Shown here piece after piece: positions 62,401 through 64,000 of a DNA stretch of 64,000 bases. The translations under genes and the position numbers were made by a program. Positions within the stretch are counted from its first letter, which is position 1. Every line of letters starts with the position of its first letter. Origin of the DNA: Ectobius pallidus (lineage: Eukaryota > Arthropoda > Insecta > Blattodea > Ectobiidae); assembly GCA_964059195.1 (NCBI GenBank), contig CAXKWD010000001.1, forward strand, positions 158,212,532 through 158,276,531. The letters are read 5' to 3'. The notes beneath the pieces are model-generated. The model ran no database searches. It was not told the DNA's origin and saw only the letters and a program-made list of their open reading frames with translations.

Positions 62401-62407
62401 CGTTACA
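59402..62407 (-). repeat. 5' LTR of the Gypsy element
   Basis: 3006 bp, TGTGATGGGC to GCGTCGTTACA on the plus strand, near-identical to the 3' LTR. In element orientation transcription should start here. The promoter and poly-A signals were not pinpointed. Confidence 0.96.
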
Positions 62408-62520
62408 ATAGTGCCACCAGAAGGATGTAATTGAAAAACTTCAACGACCTCATCGGGGATCGAACCCGCGACCTTCTGGTTTGTAGAGCAGCGCCTCAAC
62501 CACTACGCTACGGCGTACGT
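62408..62520 (-). mobile_element. tRNA-derived SINE (family 1), head part
   Basis: The minus strand reads GCCGTAGCGTAGTGGTTGAG (A box region) and, after an ordinary spacing, GTCGCGGGTTCGATCCC (B box). This is the tRNA-like head of the SINE whose tail is at 49926-50120. The first four bases here, ATAG, are the Gypsy target duplication. The SINE duplication AAATACGTAA follows at 62521-62530. Without the Gypsy element the SINE is about 304 bp. Confidence 0.92.
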
Positions 62521-62530
62521 AAATACGTAA

Positions 62531-63570
62531 AATACTGCGTAGGCTACGTGGTGCATAGAATAGTTTTTAGTAAACGTTATCTAATTTTACTACTAATGGG
62601 CTCAGTTTTTCACTCCTTTTCAATTATACTGTATAAACAAAGCAGTGTTTATAAACTTGGCTTGCTTTGGATTTGTTTCCTTTTGTTAAAAATACTTAAA
62701 AACATCGTTAAGACAATAAGTTATTAAGTAAACTAAATTTATTTACTTAAATTGAAATTACACATAATTTTTTTTCTTCATATTTTCGCCAACAAAACTT
62801 ATCGTGCCTTGTTCAAGGAAGCTTTTATTATAAGAGGCTGGTTTGAAGATGTTCTTTCCAACTCGTACTATGGCGTGGTGTTCATGGTCATGCCGTGGAA
62901 GTACGGAGTTGGTGAGTTCGCGTCCACTTCTAGGTAGATTTTTACAAAATTATTTCTTGAGGTACAAGATGTCTGAAAGACAAGATTTACGGCCCTTCTT
63001 AATAATATTAAACTATACACATAAAACGCATATCAAAATAATCTTCACTGGAAGGCACCGTAGAGACATTTAGATGTAAGTAGTAACTAGCATAAGTTTA
63101 AATTTTTATCTTGTTTGTTAATAATCCTGAATGATTGGCTGAGTTTGTACATAAATAAAATACTAGTTATAAAGTTCTTCTTTGCCGTGTTGTGAAAACC
63201 AAGGTAGTCAACAAGTGATGGCGTTCTATACCACCTGCTTCACACATACAATCGATTAGCTATCAGTCGATAATGCTCACTTGCCGCTGTTAACCTGATT
63301 TAATTTTCCCTCATGCTTATATACACTCTCTTTCGTCCTTTTACTTTAGCCTTTTACTATCTACTCGTATCTTGGCAGCAGTGAAAGCTTATTTTACAAC
63401 TGAAAGGTGGCTTGGTGGAAGCACGAAAATGTTTCGTTTTCGAGGTACCCTAGATATAGGCCTTACAGACACATGTAGACGTTTTCTGTTTTTAATTTTT
63501 TGGACTTAGGGATCTCAAAATCTGTATATTTGATTCTGAAATACTGAACATTCAATTTAAGATGGATATA
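62531..63570. other. Unassigned intergenic DNA
   Basis: AT-rich. Small open frames at 62752-63073 have no recognised domain. No element ends were seen. Confidence 0.5.
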
Positions 63571-63745
63571 TTCATGAACCACAGATTATGGTCTCTGTTG
63601 GACATTACATGCGAATATTATAGGAGAAAAATTCCTCCGACACTGGGACTTGAACCCAGGACCTTTGGCTATTCGCGCCAATCCTCTACCAACTGAGCTA
63701 AGCCGGAGTTCAAATCAGAGTTCCAGATGGAACCTTCCTCCTATG
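63571..63745 (-). mobile_element. tRNA-derived SINE (family 3), well-preserved copy
   Basis: On the minus strand the head (63634-63708) is followed by GGAATTTTTCTCCTATAATA and CATGTAATGTCCAACAG. These match the copy at 35168-35343, as does upstream GAGGAAGGTTCC-like sequence. This shared flanking sequence marks it as a dispersed repeat. Confidence 0.78.
63634..63708 (-). tRNA. tRNA-like SINE head with intact cloverleaf (probable pseudo-tRNA)
   Basis: The minus strand has 7-bp acceptor halves CTCCGGC / GTCGGAG, a D-arm AGCTCAGTTGGTAGAG, an anticodon stem TTGGC / GCCAA around the loop GCGAATA, and a T-arm CTGGGTTCAAGTCCCAG. The bases at the anticodon position would be GAA, but position 33 is C instead of the nearly universal T. 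Because the same flanks recur with the diverged copy at 35206-35278, I read this as a SINE head and not as a functional tRNA gene. Confidence 0.6.
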
Positions 63746-63895
63746 ATTGAATGCCCTTAATGGTCAATTTAAGTTTGAATATGAGAATACTTAGGGTTTA
63801 GGTATATTTTTCAAGAATTTAGTACGAGTATCTGTTAAACGTTGTGCAGTAGTCAAGGCATTGTATAGTAAATGTGAACTTATTCACTTTTTGAG

Positions 63896-63965
63896 GCTCG
63901 TGTGTGTGCACGTTTGTCTATACGTGTGCGCAAGTGTGCGTGCGTGTATGTGTGTACACGTAGTT
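63896..63965. repeat. GT-rich imperfect microsatellite
   Basis: A stretch of TGTGTGTGCACG / GTGCGTGCGTG-like words near the right edge. Confidence 0.8.
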
Positions 63966-64000
63966 GTGTTAAAAGTAAAAAAAAAGTACAATAAAACACA

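Larger units (their letters stand above)
50121..62407 (-). mobile_element. Ty3/Gypsy LTR retrotransposon (nested, minus strand)
   Basis: A 12.3-kb element including a 1.04-kb nested insertion. Long terminal repeats of 3007 and 3006 bp begin and end TG...CA. The 4-bp duplication ATAG flanks it (50117-50120 and 62408-62411). A single gag-pol reading frame runs leftward and there is no room for an envelope gene: only about 130 bp separate the pol stop from the 3' LTR. Order of domains is SAP-like, gag, two zinc knuckles, protease, reverse transcriptase, RNase H, integrase with a GPY/F-type tail, the Ty3/Gypsy order. The clade is not determined. Confidence 0.96.

Overview
The window looks like nuclear DNA of a transposon-rich, AT-rich arthropod. 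tRNA-derived SINEs, mariner, pogo and hAT elements, a LINE tail and a Ty3/Gypsy element together fit an insect, and Blattodea is my low-confidence guess. I found no host protein-coding gene. Almost everything I can support is a mobile element, its relic, or DNA rearranged around one. Most element ends were fixed by reading terminal inverted repeats (TIRs) together with target-site duplications (TSDs).

Region 1-10,400: scattered relics. There is a foldback repeat carrying a hAT-type MITE, a hAT-like element with CAAGTAAG duplications, a TA-flanked foldback element whose two arms both hold a Tc1/mariner-like transposase tail, a LINE RNase H fragment, two more MITEs, and an unclassified repeat near 9.4-10.2 kb.

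Region 10,420-33,702: a rearranged local amplification. A segment I call A is repeated many times. Most copies of A carry a 1392-bp TTAA-flanked element that I call B, with 15-bp TIRs. Five B copies are complete and uninterrupted, one is interrupted by a 2.1-kb hAT element, and others are fragments. Two copies of A have the empty TTAA site. The same abnormal junctions recur in several blocks, so rearranged products were themselves copied. B carries a decayed transposase remnant with an HVQKRM motif, which is unexpected for a TTAA-flanked element unless it is Sola3-like.

Region 33,703-49,900: sparse relics. These are tRNA-type SINEs, a mariner fragment, a 1.1-kb hAT deletion derivative, a second copy of the tandem-repeat MITE, an ATATGC-rich hAT MITE, the second foldback copy, and a 3.3-kb decayed hAT element containing a perfect 34-bp-arm palindrome.

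Region 49,916-62,530: a three-level nest. A SINE with 10-bp duplications is split by a young minus-strand Ty3/Gypsy element with about 3.0-kb, nearly identical LTRs and ATAG duplications. Its gag-pol frame is split by a 1038-bp TA-flanked element holding a pogo-like transposase remnant. The Gypsy leader carries about five diverging copies of the LTR-edge/primer-binding-site sequence. The window closes with another SINE whose tRNA-like head still folds as a cloverleaf.
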